Part shown: one piece after another, positions 48,464 through 57,082 of the stretch
Position numbering within the stretch: position 1 is the first letter of the stretch
Layout: each line of letters begins with the position of its first letter
DNA from: Duncaniella sp.
Lineage (GTDB): Bacteria; Bacteroidota; Bacteroidia; Bacteroidales; Muribaculaceae
Assembly (NCBI RefSeq): GCF_029054785.1
Contig: NZ_JAIDEN010000087.1
Coordinates: 1 to 57,082 of the forward strand
DNA length: 57,082 nucleotides
Direction of reading: 5' to 3'
Made by a program: the position numbers and the translations under genes
Notes under the pieces: generated by a model
Databases searched by the model: none
Told to the model about the DNA's origin: nothing
Seen by the model: the letters and a program-made list of their open reading frames with translations, nothing else

Positions 48464-50791
48464 TTATTTCTTGCGGCGCACTGTCCGTTTGGGCGCTTTC
48501 TCCTGATCTGCCATGATCGCCTTCACCTCTTCGAGAGTGAGAGCCGCAGGATCTGTGACGCTTTTCGGAATCTTGTAGTTGCTCTTGTTGTGGGAGATGT
48601 AGACTCCGTAGCGACCGTTCAGAATCTGGATTTCAGGATCTTCCGCAAAGGTTTTGACAACCTTGTTGCTGTCGGCCTCGCGCTTGGCGCGGATAAGCTC
48701 TTCAGCCTCTTCGAGGGTGATCGAAGTGGGGGAGAGATCCTTGGGGATGCTGACAAATTTGCCGTCGTGCCGGATGTAGGGGCCGAAACGGCCTATGGCG
48801 GCAACCACGGTCTTGCCTTCGAGTTCTCCGATGGTGCGCGGCAGGTCGAAGAGCTTCAGCGCTTCTTCGAGAGTGATGTCAAACACGCTCTGATCCTTGC
48901 GCAGCGAGGCGAAACGGGGCTTTTCCTTGGAATCAGCCGAGCCGATCTGCACCACGGGTCCGAAGCGGCCGATCTTCACGGAGACGGGTTCGCCGCTTGC
49001 AGGGTCGGTGCCCAACTGGCGTTCGCCGACTTTATGCTCGGTGCGCATCTCGTTGGCTTTCTCCACTTCCGGGTGGAAGAGTCCGTAGAAGCGGGCGATC
49101 TCCTTGTTCCAGTCGCTCTCACCTTCGGCTATGCGGTCGAATTTCTGCTCCATGTCGGCTGTGAAGTCATAGTCGAGGATGTCAGGGAAATTCGCTGTGA
49201 GGAATTCGTTGACAATGATGCCGGTGTCGGTCGGTATGAGTTTGCCTTTCTCAGCCCCGACATTCTCGTTTTTGGACGACGACGAGATTTTGCCGTCGGC
49301 TTTGAGGGTCAGGACCTTGAACGGACGCTTTTCGCCGGCCTTCTCGCCCTTGACAATGTATTCGCGGTGCTGGATGGTCGAGATGGTAGGCGCGTAGGTC
49401 GACGGACGGCCTATGCCGAGTTCCTCCATCTTCTTCACGAGCGACGATTCCGTGTAGCGGGGCGGCGCGAGGGTGAAGCGTTCGGAGGCTGTGATGTTGT
49501 CTGCCGTCAGCTTCTCGCCGACGTTGACTGCGGGAAGCATATCGTCGTCTTCGGTCGATGAGGCTTCGTCGTCGTCATTGCCTTCGAGGTAGACTTTCAG
49601 GAAGCCGTCAAATTTGATGACCTCGCCGCTGGAGGTGAAATGTTCCTGACGGCCTGACGGCGTGATGTCGATCGTTGTCTTTTCCAGTTCGGCATCGGCC
49701 ATCTGTGAGGCCATTGTGCGCAGACGGATCAGACGGTAGAGCCGTTTTTCCTGTGAGGTTCCCTCAACGGTTTCTTTGTCGATGTAGGTCGGACGGATGG
49801 CCTCGTGTGCCTCCTGGGCGCCTTTGGAATTGGTGTGGTAACGGCGTACCTTGAGATATTTTTCGCCGAGTTCTTCGGTGATGAGATTCGAGATGGTCGC
49901 GATGGCGAGTTTGGAGAGATTGAGCGAGTCGGTACGCATATATGTGATGTGACCTGCTTCGTAGAGCTTCTGGGCCACCATCATGGTCTGCGACACGGTG
50001 AAGCCGAGTTTCCGGCCTGCCTCCTGCTGGAGGGTAGAGGTGGTGAATGGCGGTGCCGGCGACTTTTTCAGCGGTTTGACGCTGATGTCCGAAACGGTGA
50101 ACGCAGCTGTCTTGCATGCTTCGAGAAATTCACGGGCGCTTTGCTCGTCGGGAAGTCGTTTTGACAGTTCCGCGCGCAACTGGGCGCCGCCGGGGATGGT
50201 GAAAAGCGCCGTCACGCGGTAATATGGCTCTGAGCTGAAAGCGTTGATCTCGTTTTCGCGGTCCACGATCAGACGGACTGCAACCGACTGCACACGGCCT
50301 GCCGACAGAGCTGGCTTGATCTTCTTCCAGAGCACCGGCGAAAGCTCGAAGCCGACCAGGCGGTCAAGCACTCGGCGCGCCTGCTGGGCGTCGACAAGGT
50401 GAAGGTCGATGTCGCGCGGGTTCTCGATCGCTTCAAGAATCGCGTTCTTGGTGATTTCGTGAAACACGATGCGCTTCGTGTTTTCGGGCTTCAGTCCGAG
50501 CACCTCATAGAGATGCCAGGCGATAGCTTCTCCCTCGCGGTCCTCATCGGATGCGAGCCAGACGGTTTCAGCTTCCTTGGCAGCTTTCTTAAGTTCGGTG
50601 ACAAGATTCTTCTTGTCTGCCGGAATTTCATAGACGGGCTGGAAGTCAGAATCAACCTTGATGCTGATATCTTTCTTGCGAAGGTCACGGATATGACCGT
50701 AGCTCGACATGACTTTATAGTCCTTGCCGAGGAATTTTTCAATGGTCTTGGCTTTGGCCGGAGACTCTACTATGACGAGGTTTTTCAACAT
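48464..50791 (-). CDS. topA: DNA topoisomerase I (type IA)
   Basis: 775 residues. TOPRIM at the N-terminus (VIVESPAKAKTIEKFLG, SDEDREGEAIAWHL), the type IA core with catalytic Tyr284 in HITYMRTDSLN, and PTxYAPTISTIQ near 470. In place of the zinc ribbons of E. coli TopA, the C-terminus has three or four topoisomerase C-terminal repeats (GRFGPVVQIG, GRFGPYIRHDGKFVSIPKDL, GRYGVYISHNKSNYKIPK). It relaxes negative supercoils. The -7 box TACCTTTG (50888 to 50881) lies about 90 nt upstream. Fic-type enzymes modify type II topoisomerases, not this enzyme, so no link to the Fic gene is implied. Confidence 0.96.
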   Translation of the reverse strand: MLKNLVIVESPAKAKTIEKFLGKDYKVMSSYGHIRDLRKKDISIKVDSDFQPVYEIPADKKNLVTELKKAAKEAETVWLASDEDREGEAIAWHLYEVLGLKPENTKRIVFHEITKNAILEAIENPRDIDLHLVDAQQARRVLDRLVGFELSPVLWKKIKPALSAGRVQSVAVRLIVDRENEINAFSSEPYYRVTALFTIPGGAQLRAELSKRLPDEQSAREFLEACKTAAFTVSDISVKPLKKSPAPPFTTSTLQQEAGRKLGFTVSQTMMVAQKLYEAGHITYMRTDSLNLSKLAIATISNLITEELGEKYLKVRRYHTNSKGAQEAHEAIRPTYIDKETVEGTSQEKRLYRLIRLRTMASQMADAELEKTTIDITPSGRQEHFTSSGEVIKFDGFLKVYLEGNDDDEASSTEDDDMLPAVNVGEKLTADNITASERFTLAPPRYTESSLVKKMEELGIGRPSTYAPTISTIQHREYIVKGEKAGEKRPFKVLTLKADGKISSSSKNENVGAEKGKLIPTDTGIIVNEFLTANFPDILDYDFTADMEQKFDRIAEGESDWNKEIARFYGLFHPEVEKANEMRTEHKVGERQLGTDPASGEPVSVKIGRFGPVVQIGSADSKEKPRFASLRKDQSVFDITLEEALKLFDLPRTIGELEGKTVVAAIGRFGPYIRHDGKFVSIPKDLSPTSITLEEAEELIRAKREADSNKVVKTFAEDPEIQILNGRYGVYISHNKSNYKIPKSVTDPAALTLEEVKAIMADQEKAPKRTVRRKK

Positions 50792-50880
50792 ATTGTATAT
50801 AACACTATGGGTAGCGCGCCGCCTACGGACACTCCGCCCACCATTTCGTTTGGTCCGGTTGCCCGGTCCGATTCAGTGCG

Positions 50881-50888
50881 CAAAGGTA
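50881..50888 (-). promoter_or_regulatory. -7 box of topA
   Basis: TACCTTTG on the minus strand, with AT-rich sequence at the -33 region. Leader about 85 nt. Confidence 0.5.
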
Positions 50889-50973
50889 GGAAAAACTCTT
50901 AAAATTAGGTTAATCCTTTAACAATTTATCACATTTATGATTTGTTTATATGATTCTTGTACATGCTTCTTGT

Positions 50974-51678
50974 TTATTTCCGGGCTGTTTCTTCAGGCCG
51001 CAGAAGCCTGATAAGCTCTGCGACACCCTCCGTTGCGGGGCGGGGAATGACTGTCACATACTCAGGCACAGCCGCCGGGCGCGGGTCGATGTAGTAGACG
51101 GGAACTCCGGGTCTGACATAGTTGAGCAGACTCGCGGCGGGATAGACTGCGAGCGAGGTGCCGATGACGGCGAAGATGTCGGCCTCGCGGGTCCATTCGA
51201 TGGCCCGTTCGATGTTTGGGACGGCTTCCTGGAAGAAAACAATGTGGGGGCGCACCGGATCGCCGTGGCTGTCGCGGGTGTCGGGTGTGGTCTCAAGATG
51301 CTCCTCGTCGAGGGTGTAGACGCGGGTCTCGTCGCGCATGGATCTGACCTTCATCAATTCGCCGTGGAGATGCAGTATTCTGGAGCTTCCGGCCCGCTCG
51401 TGGAGATTGTCGACATTCTGGGTGATGACATAGACATCATACCATTTTTCAAGCTCCACCAGGCCGGCATGGGCCGCGTTGGGCTGACATTTCATCAGAC
51501 CCTTGCGCCGCTCGTTGTAGAACTGGTGGACGAGGGCCGGATTGCGTACGAAGCCCTCGGCGCTGCACACATCCATCACAGGATAGTTTTCCCACAGACC
51601 TCCCGCATCGCGGAAAGTCGAGACTCCGGACTCTGCCGAAATTCCGGCTCCGGACGATATTACGAGTTTCGGTTTCAC
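50974..51678 (-). CDS. SIR2-family NAD-dependent deacylase, zinc-less
   Basis: 234 residues. GAGISAESGVSTFRDAGGLW (10-29) binds NAD; TQNVDNLHERAGS and HLHG carry the catalytic Asn/Asp/His; GTSLAVYPAA is typical of the CobB class III group. The structural zinc of most sirtuins needs four Cys, but the expected stretch (between HLHGELMKVR and FFQEAV) has none. It removes acyl groups from protein lysines. Start ATG 51678. It lies between tadA and topA on the same strand. Confidence 0.93.
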   Translation of the reverse strand: MKPKLVISSGAGISAESGVSTFRDAGGLWENYPVMDVCSAEGFVRNPALVHQFYNERRKGLMKCQPNAAHAGLVELEKWYDVYVITQNVDNLHERAGSSRILHLHGELMKVRSMRDETRVYTLDEEHLETTPDTRDSHGDPVRPHIVFFQEAVPNIERAIEWTREADIFAVIGTSLAVYPAASLLNYVRPGVPVYYIDPRPAAVPEYVTVIPRPATEGVAELIRLLRPEETARK

Positions 51679-51765
51679 TGTCAGGCTTTATTTATAGGTT
51701 TAGACGGTCTTTATGTCAGACGGTCTTTTATTATAGATGATGGTTTTGACCCCTCTCATAGATTC

Positions 51766-52215
51766 TTAACGCTTGGATTTGAAAAAAGTGCGCATCAGCT
51801 CGCTGCATTCATCGCCGAGCACCCCGGCAGTGACCGTGGCCCGCGGGTGGAAAGGCGATCTCGACGTGAACGTCCGGTAGCCGCGCTTCTCATCCGCAGC
51901 CCCGTAGACCACACGGCCTATCTGCGCCCACCCTATGGTGCCCGCACACATCAGGCAAGGCTCCACCGTGACATAGAGCGTACAGTCCTGAAGATACTTC
52001 CCGCCAAGCGTCTGCGCCGCGGCGGTTATGGCCTGCATCTCGGCATGGGCCGACACGTCAGCCAAAGCCTCCGTCAGATTGTGGCCACGGCCTATGACCA
52101 TGCCACGCGGCGACACTATCACCGCACCTATCGGCACTTCGTCACGTTCCATAGCCTCCCGCGCCTCGGCCAGAGCCAAGCGCATGAACTTCTCGTCCTT
52201 TTCCTCTTGAGTCAT
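51766..52215 (-). CDS. tRNA-specific adenosine deaminase TadA-like nucleoside deaminase
   Basis: 149 residues. HAEM (His57, Glu59) and PCLMC (Cys87, Cys90) form the zinc-dependent deaminase site. It most resembles TadA, which converts A34 of tRNA-Arg to inosine; guanine deaminases share the fold and cannot be fully excluded. The frame is open to 52251, but a TATATTTG box covers 52254-52261, so ATG 52215 is the start. Followed by the sirtuin gene after 87 bp. Confidence 0.9.
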   Translation of the reverse strand: MTQEEKDEKFMRLALAEAREAMERDEVPIGAVIVSPRGMVIGRGHNLTEALADVSAHAEMQAITAAAQTLGGKYLQDCTLYVTVEPCLMCAGTIGWAQIGRVVYGAADEKRGYRTFTSRSPFHPRATVTAGVLGDECSELMRTFFKSKR

Positions 52216-52253
52216 AAATCCAAATCTTGATTGTCGGAATGCAATTGTCAATG

Positions 52254-52261
52254 CAAATATA
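52254..52261 (-). promoter_or_regulatory. -7 box of the tadA-like gene
   Basis: TATATTTG on the minus strand. It fixes the start at 52215 by excluding the methionine at 52251. Confidence 0.5.
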
Positions 52262-52311
52262 AACTTAAAAATCGAATGGACAAAACCGGAATTGCCTTTG
52301 CCCGCCTACGG

Positions 52312-52347
52312 AAAATCCCCGGTCTCAGCCAAATGAAACCGGGGATT
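52312..52347 (-). terminator. Terminator of the SusC-SusD operon
   Basis: On the minus strand AATCCCCGGTT (from 52347 down) pairs with ACCGGGGATT and is followed by TTCC. The stem lies 55 bases after the SusD stop. Confidence 0.8.
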
Positions 52348-52400
52348 GCTCTGGTGTAGTCGGTCCGCTGACAGTGCGCGGACTCTATTAATCAGTCTTA

Positions 52401-53933
52401 TTAAGGATTCTGGACAGTGATTTCAGGGTTGTTCTGAATTTCAACGTCAGGAATCTGATAGATCATCTTGTTGTCCTGTCCGTTATACTTCACAGCGTTG
52501 ATATATGAAAGTTCTGAGATAGGAGCGTTGACGCTGAGCGAACGGTCGATTGACTCGTTGCGGCGCTTGATGTCAAACAGACGTGAACCTTCCTCGAACA
52601 TGTCGATTCGCTTGTTGACACAGATTTCCTTGTAGAGGGCTTCGCCGGTAGAGGTGCAGGTATAGCCCGGAACGCGGTTCGACATAATGGTTGTCAGTAC
52701 TTCCTTGGCCTTGTCGGGCTGGTTGTTCAGGTAGTAGGCCTCGGCTGCCACGTAGTACATTTCTGCCACTCGCATGTAGATCACATCAGAGGTGAACGGT
52801 CCTTCGGCACCCAGAGAGGTCATGTATTTGTCGCGGAACTTGTTTGACAGATACGGAAGCCAGTTGTAGCCTTTTTCATATGAGAAGTCTATTTCGAGAA
52901 GATTATAGTTTTCCTCATAGCCGAACCACTTCTTGCGGATGTCATTGTCGGCGATCTGGTCATAGAGTTCCGAAGCGATGAGCTTGCGGAAGCCTACCTG
53001 GCCGCCGTAGCCCGGCATATAAGTGTCTACGTGAGAGAAGAACGATGCGTAGTAGCAGGTGTTCTCTGTATCCACCTTGTAGCCCCATAGCACTTCAGGC
53101 ATGTCGAGCGAGTTGAAACCGCTGAGCATGTCGGCATTGGAGTTGAGCTGGCCGCCCTTGATTGCTTTTTCGGCCCATTCTGCAGCTCCGGCATAGTCGC
53201 CGGTGAACATAAGTACATTGGCATAGATGAATGCCGCTGCATATTCTGAAATGCTGCCCTTGTCAGTGATGTTCTGTCCTTCAAGATAGTTGTAGGCGGT
53301 TGTGATGTCAGAGATGATCTGGTCATAGACCTCCTTGACAGGCACTCGTTCGGGACGGTATTCGCTTTCGGTCTTGACAGGCACGCCGGGGGCATCCGGA
53401 TCAACGCTGTAGGGCTGCTGCCACATGTTGATCAGATAATAGTAGTTGAGCGCGCGGAGTGCATATGCCTGACCGAGCATCTTACGGGCATCGCCTTCGG
53501 GCTCGGAGTCGTCTGCCGGCTTAAGGAACTCGATCACGGTGTTGGCGTCATTGATCACCTGATAGAGTTCGCGCCATGTAGCGGTGGTGCGGCGGTAGCC
53601 TGACATGCGGTTGTCAAGCTGATAGTCGAAGCTGAACCACTGGGCGTTTGTCGGAAGAGTCACGTCGTCGGTCATCATGTCGAGGGCTATTCTCAAACCC
53701 TGGATGCCATAGACATCATGTTTGGTGCGCCATTCGCCGCCGTTGTAAAAGTTCATGTATGCTCCGGTGAGATAAGACTGCACAAGAGAGGGGTCTTTCT
53801 GCATGGTGGCATTCACATCTTCCGCGTCGATCAGTCCGTCGGGTTTGGTGTCGAGGAAATCGTCAGAGCATGAAGATGCCACGATCAGGGCGCTGAGTGC
53901 GAGCCCTTTTAATGCGATATTGTGAAATTTCAT
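52401..53933 (-). CDS. SusD/RagB-family nutrient-binding outer membrane lipoprotein
   Basis: 510 residues. Signal peptide with lipobox ASSC-S (Cys22) then DDFLDTKPDGLI, the usual SusD start. The rest is all-helical TPR-like with the RagB pattern (QAYALRALNYYYLINMWQQPYSVDPDAPGVPV, YMRVAEMYYVAAEAYY, KRIDMFEEGSRLFDIKRRN). It sits on the outer face and closes the SusC channel. It is translated ten bases after the SusC gene and is followed by a terminator. No glycoside hydrolase or regulator is adjacent, so the substrate, glycan or peptide, is not indicated. Confidence 0.93.
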   Translation of the reverse strand: MKFHNIALKGLALSALIVASSCSDDFLDTKPDGLIDAEDVNATMQKDPSLVQSYLTGAYMNFYNGGEWRTKHDVYGIQGLRIALDMMTDDVTLPTNAQWFSFDYQLDNRMSGYRRTTATWRELYQVINDANTVIEFLKPADDSEPEGDARKMLGQAYALRALNYYYLINMWQQPYSVDPDAPGVPVKTESEYRPERVPVKEVYDQIISDITTAYNYLEGQNITDKGSISEYAAAFIYANVLMFTGDYAGAAEWAEKAIKGGQLNSNADMLSGFNSLDMPEVLWGYKVDTENTCYYASFFSHVDTYMPGYGGQVGFRKLIASELYDQIADNDIRKKWFGYEENYNLLEIDFSYEKGYNWLPYLSNKFRDKYMTSLGAEGPFTSDVIYMRVAEMYYVAAEAYYLNNQPDKAKEVLTTIMSNRVPGYTCTSTGEALYKEICVNKRIDMFEEGSRLFDIKRRNESIDRSLSVNAPISELSYINAVKYNGQDNKMIYQIPDVEIQNNPEITVQNP

Positions 53934-53943
53934 GTTGTAATCT

Positions 53944-56900
53944 TTAGAAAGTTAATGAAAGTCCGACTGATACGGTGCGGATTGTCGAGTAGTTTGCAGC
54001 AGACTCACCGGAAATGTACTGGCGCGGGTCCATACCCTTGCGCTTCGACCAGAGAGCCACATTGTCGGCGTTGACATAGAGGCGGGCACGTTCGATGCTT
54101 GCTCTGTTGAGCCACTTGCCGGGGAAGGTGTAGCCCAGAGTGATGTTGCGCAGGTTGAAGAAGTCGGCGCCGATGAGGAACTTGTCAGAGAATGTGTTGG
54201 CGTTCTGGTCGCCGTCGAGAACAGGGATGTTGGTGTTGGTGTTCTCCGGAGTCCATGAATTGAGGATGTCCTTGTGCCAGTTGTGGCCGGCGTTGCTTGA
54301 GCCCATGAGCTGTGCATACATGCCGTCATAGATGTCGCCGCCGATCTGGTAGTTCATGGCTACTGAGAAGTCAAGACCCTTCCAGGTGAAGTTGGTGGTG
54401 ATGCCGCCGATGAAGTCGGGGATAGCGGTGCCGATGTAGTACTTGGTTGCGTTGGTGTAGTCGGAAACGGCTTCACGGCCTACAACCTTTCCGTCTTCGT
54501 TCTTCACGTCAGCCCACCAGGTAGAGTGACCTGTCTCGTCAAGTCCGGCAAACTTGTAGTAGTAGAAATCCCATACGCTGCGGCCCTCGCGGATGTTGTA
54601 GTAACCGTCGTGGGTGATACCTTCGACACGCTTGTCGGCGGGGATGTCGGTAACTTTGTTGACGTAATGGGTGCCGGTGAATGTCCAGTTCCAGGTGAAG
54701 TCCTTGGGCATGGGGATGTTGACACCGAGGGTGAACTCAACGCCCTTGTTGGTCATTGTGAGAGCATTCTCGGAAATGTAGCTTACGCCTGACGAGGGTG
54801 ACTGAGGTACGTTGTAGAGCATATCTTCGGTACGCTTGTTGAAGTACTCGAAGTCGATGTTCAGCAAGTTGTTGAGCAGCTGTGCGGTGAAGCCCACATT
54901 GAAGTTATAGGAAGTTTCCCAGGTGATGTTGGGGTTTCCCTGATAGTAACGGGAGAGGGCGTAGCTGCCGTTGGCATTGGTGAGCTGATACTGTGTAATT
55001 GCCGGATAGTAGTTGCTTATGGTAGAGTTGGGGTAGTAGATGTCATCGTTACCTACACTACCGTAGCTTGCGCGGATTGACATGTTGTCGAGCCAGGTAA
55101 GGTTCTCCATGAAGTTTTCCTTGCTTATGCGCCATGATGCGCCTACTGACCAGAAGGTACCCCAGCGGTTGTTCTTGGCAAAGCGTGAAGAGCCGTCGCC
55201 ACGGATAGATCCTGACAGATAATACTTGTCATCATAGTCGTAGTTGACACGTCCGAGCCATGATTCGATGGTATATTTGTCAGCGCTTGACGAAAGCTCG
55301 TCCATCGTGATGGCGTTGTCAAACTCAGGAATTGATGAATCGAAGAAGTGTGACTTTTCGCCATAGAGGTAGTTGAGATTCATCTTGTATGACTCATGGC
55401 CGGCAAGTACGTCGAAGTGATGCTTCTCGCCGAAGTCCTTGTCATATGAGAGAAGTTCGTTGATGGTATAGGTCTCGTTGCGCTGGCGGGTCTTGTAGGC
55501 ACGGCCGTCAACGGTCTGGGCGTCACCGAAAGTCGGAGTCATGAACTGGTCGCGTGACAGGTTTGTCACGTCATAGCCGAGGTTTGCACGGAACTGCAGA
55601 CCGTCGATGATTTTGAGAGTCACGCCGAAACGGCTGCTGATATTGTCGCGGAGATAGCGGTTCTGGTTTTCGTCATCGGAAGCCACAACATTCTGGTTGG
55701 AATACAGAGGACGAGTGCCATACACGCCGTCGCCGAAGTCATAGAGGGGAGAGCCGTTTTCGTTGTAGAGACGGTTGCCCTGGCGGTCATAGGCATAGAT
55801 AGGGTAGATCGGGGCAATATTCTGGATGAATGCGAATGTATTCGAATAGTTCGAAAGGCTTGAGATCTGAAGAGCGTTCTGCTCGCCGCGTGAATAGGCG
55901 ATGTTGCCGCTCACGTTGATCCAGCGGTTCACGTCATAGTCGCCGCTTGCACGGAACGACAGACGGCTGTAGTCTGAATTCTTGATGATACCCTCGTCTT
56001 CAAGATAGCCTAAAGAGAGGAAGTGATTGCTCTTCTCGTTGCCGCCGGTGACAGTAAGATTGTATTCCTGACGCAGACCGTTGCTGATAGCGGCATCGGT
56101 CCAGTTGTCGTTCCAGAGGAGGCGGGCGTCTGTGAGATTGCCGTTTTCATCTACAACAGCATTGTTGGCACAGTCATAAGGATTGTAGCCAAGACGGTCG
56201 ATGAGTTTGGCGCTTGCATTAGCTGCGTCAGACTGGTTTTTGAGAAGATTCCAGTAAGTCTTCAGATACATGCCGGGATCGGTCATGATGTCATAGTTGC
56301 TGATACCGCGTGAGTTGGAACCGATACGCACATCGAGTGAAACGCGTGACTTCTGTTCCTTACCCTTCTTGGTGGTGATGACGATCACACCGTTGGCCGC
56401 ACGTGAGCCGTAGAGAGCGGTTGAAGCTGCGTCTTTGAGCACTGACATTGATTCGATGTCATTGGGGTTGATCGACGCGAGGTCACCGTCAAAAGGCATA
56501 CCGTCAACCACATACAGAGGCGCGGAGCTTGAGTTGATAGAACCGATACCACGGATGCGGATAGTACCGCTCGAACCGGGCTGGCCTGACTGGATGGCAA
56601 CCTGGACGCCGGGAGCGGCGCCTTCAAGAGCCTTTGACACGTTTGAAACCTGGAGTTTCTCGATTGTAGAGCCCGAAATGGTCGAAGCGGCACCGGTGAA
56701 TGATGATTTCTTGGCAGTGCCGTAGGCCACGGTGATGACCTCGTCGAGCATGTTGGAGCCATCAAGGACGATGTTCATTTTCTGACCGGGGACGATATTG
56801 ACCTCTTTGGTGTTCATGCCGACATATGACACATGAAGTTTTTTGACAGATGCCGGGAGGGTCAGGGTAAAATTACCGTCGATGTCAGTCGCCGTACCCG

Positions 56901-57042
56901 TGTGGGTTCCGGCTCCCAATACGGTCGCGCCTATCAGAGGCTCGCCGTCGGCGCTTGTAACCGTGCCGCTTACAGTCTGGTTCTGAGCCATAACAGCAAG
57001 AGTGGTAACAAGGGCCGTCAGTAGTAGAAACAGCTTTTTCAT
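53944..57042 (-). CDS. SusC/RagA-family TonB-linked outer membrane transporter
   Basis: 1032 residues, complete within the window. Signal peptide (MKKLFLLLTALVTTLAVMAQ), an N-terminal carboxypeptidase-regulatory-like domain (about 24-100: VSGTVTSADGEPLIGATV), the plug (about 105-225, with IRIRGIGSIN, YVVDGMPFDG and ALYGSRAANGVIVITTKKG), and a 22-strand barrel to the end. The final residues RTVSVGLSLTF end in Phe as needed for barrel insertion. It imports glycans or peptides with energy from TonB. The promoter is beyond the right edge. It is paired with SusD, ten bases downstream. Confidence 0.95.
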   Translation of the reverse strand: MKKLFLLLTALVTTLAVMAQNQTVSGTVTSADGEPLIGATVLGAGTHTGTATDIDGNFTLTLPASVKKLHVSYVGMNTKEVNIVPGQKMNIVLDGSNMLDEVITVAYGTAKKSSFTGAASTISGSTIEKLQVSNVSKALEGAAPGVQVAIQSGQPGSSGTIRIRGIGSINSSSAPLYVVDGMPFDGDLASINPNDIESMSVLKDAASTALYGSRAANGVIVITTKKGKEQKSRVSLDVRIGSNSRGISNYDIMTDPGMYLKTYWNLLKNQSDAANASAKLIDRLGYNPYDCANNAVVDENGNLTDARLLWNDNWTDAAISNGLRQEYNLTVTGGNEKSNHFLSLGYLEDEGIIKNSDYSRLSFRASGDYDVNRWINVSGNIAYSRGEQNALQISSLSNYSNTFAFIQNIAPIYPIYAYDRQGNRLYNENGSPLYDFGDGVYGTRPLYSNQNVVASDDENQNRYLRDNISSRFGVTLKIIDGLQFRANLGYDVTNLSRDQFMTPTFGDAQTVDGRAYKTRQRNETYTINELLSYDKDFGEKHHFDVLAGHESYKMNLNYLYGEKSHFFDSSIPEFDNAITMDELSSSADKYTIESWLGRVNYDYDDKYYLSGSIRGDGSSRFAKNNRWGTFWSVGASWRISKENFMENLTWLDNMSIRASYGSVGNDDIYYPNSTISNYYPAITQYQLTNANGSYALSRYYQGNPNITWETSYNFNVGFTAQLLNNLLNIDFEYFNKRTEDMLYNVPQSPSSGVSYISENALTMTNKGVEFTLGVNIPMPKDFTWNWTFTGTHYVNKVTDIPADKRVEGITHDGYYNIREGRSVWDFYYYKFAGLDETGHSTWWADVKNEDGKVVGREAVSDYTNATKYYIGTAIPDFIGGITTNFTWKGLDFSVAMNYQIGGDIYDGMYAQLMGSSNAGHNWHKDILNSWTPENTNTNIPVLDGDQNANTFSDKFLIGADFFNLRNITLGYTFPGKWLNRASIERARLYVNADNVALWSKRKGMDPRQYISGESAANYSTIRTVSVGLSLTF

Positions 57043-57082
57043 ACCTAATAGTTAAGTAATACGGCGGCTGGAGGGGGCCGAG

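Noticed and set aside
48371..49561. 396-codon open frame on the plus strand
   Set aside because: Opposite topA. Phe/Val/Gly-rich shadow without motifs.
50950..52230. 426-codon open frame on the plus strand
   Set aside because: Runs opposite both the sirtuin and the tadA-like gene, so cannot be a real single gene alongside them.
52401..57042. Polysaccharide utilisation locus around SusC/SusD
   Set aside because: Only the SusC/SusD pair is visible; no glycoside hydrolase, sulfatase or regulator follows before the terminator, and the upstream side is outside the window.

Overview
The window comes from the chromosome of a Bacteroidota bacterium, order Bacteroidales, and most resembles a gut Muribaculaceae- or Bacteroides-type genome. 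Reasons: a SusC/SusD pair, an OmpA-family porin, FucP-type sugar permease, M49 peptidase lipoprotein, a nuclease with a type IX secretion-like tail, zinc-less sirtuin, and many start sites preceded by the Bacteroidota -7 box TAnnTTTG. Shine-Dalgarno motifs are mostly absent. The family-level placement is an inference from gene content.

Layout. 1-1600: end of the ribosomal-protein operon (rpoA 3' end, rplQ, strong terminator) and a small membrane-anchored protein. 1600-7900: FucP-like permease (minus), transketolase and a highly expressed OmpA-type protein (plus), separated by long intergenic stretches that hold a possible small RNA. 7900-12600: MsrAB methionine sulfoxide reductase and a YghZ-type aldo/keto reductase (minus), divergent from a BlaI/BlaR1-type regulator pair; a 228-bp MITE-like element sits behind blaR1. 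12650-18140: DUF4143 ATPase behind tandem palindromes, GT2 glycosyltransferase, a radical-SAM/DUF4130 DNA-repair pair and a patatin. 18200-20220: a two-gene ABC/AAA ATPase plus TOPRIM-like protein module, a candidate phage-defence system. 20190-27180 (minus): CpsB-type phosphatase, GDPD-like protein with altered active site, hemW, an AddB-like nuclease and holB. 27266-29874 (plus): a second patatin and a GH13 amylase. 30049-38371 (minus): dxr-rseP-rlmI-DPP III-secreted endonuclease. 38489-43417 (plus): TPR protein, M3 peptidase, class III Fic. 43418-47130: AT-rich island with a C5 methyltransferase, a SacI-family endonuclease and an unknown C-terminally membrane-anchored protein. 47130-57082: a DUF6291-like gene, rluA-type synthase, topA, sirtuin, tadA and a SusD/SusC pair.

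How the parts work together. Most of the window is housekeeping: translation, isoprenoid synthesis and envelope proteolysis (dxr-rseP), replication and repair (holB, AddB-like, topA), central carbon metabolism. Accessory material is confined to the ATPase/TOPRIM pair, the DUF4143 ATPase, the Fic gene and the restriction-modification island. No integrase, transposase, CRISPR array, rRNA or tRNA was seen.

The most unusual non-coding structures are the MITE-like element and its solitary ends (7839-7866, 35785-35808), a 27-bp mirror-image double promoter between holB and a patatin (27186-27258), and three 33-bp palindromic repeats upstream of the DUF4143 ATPase (13861-13945).
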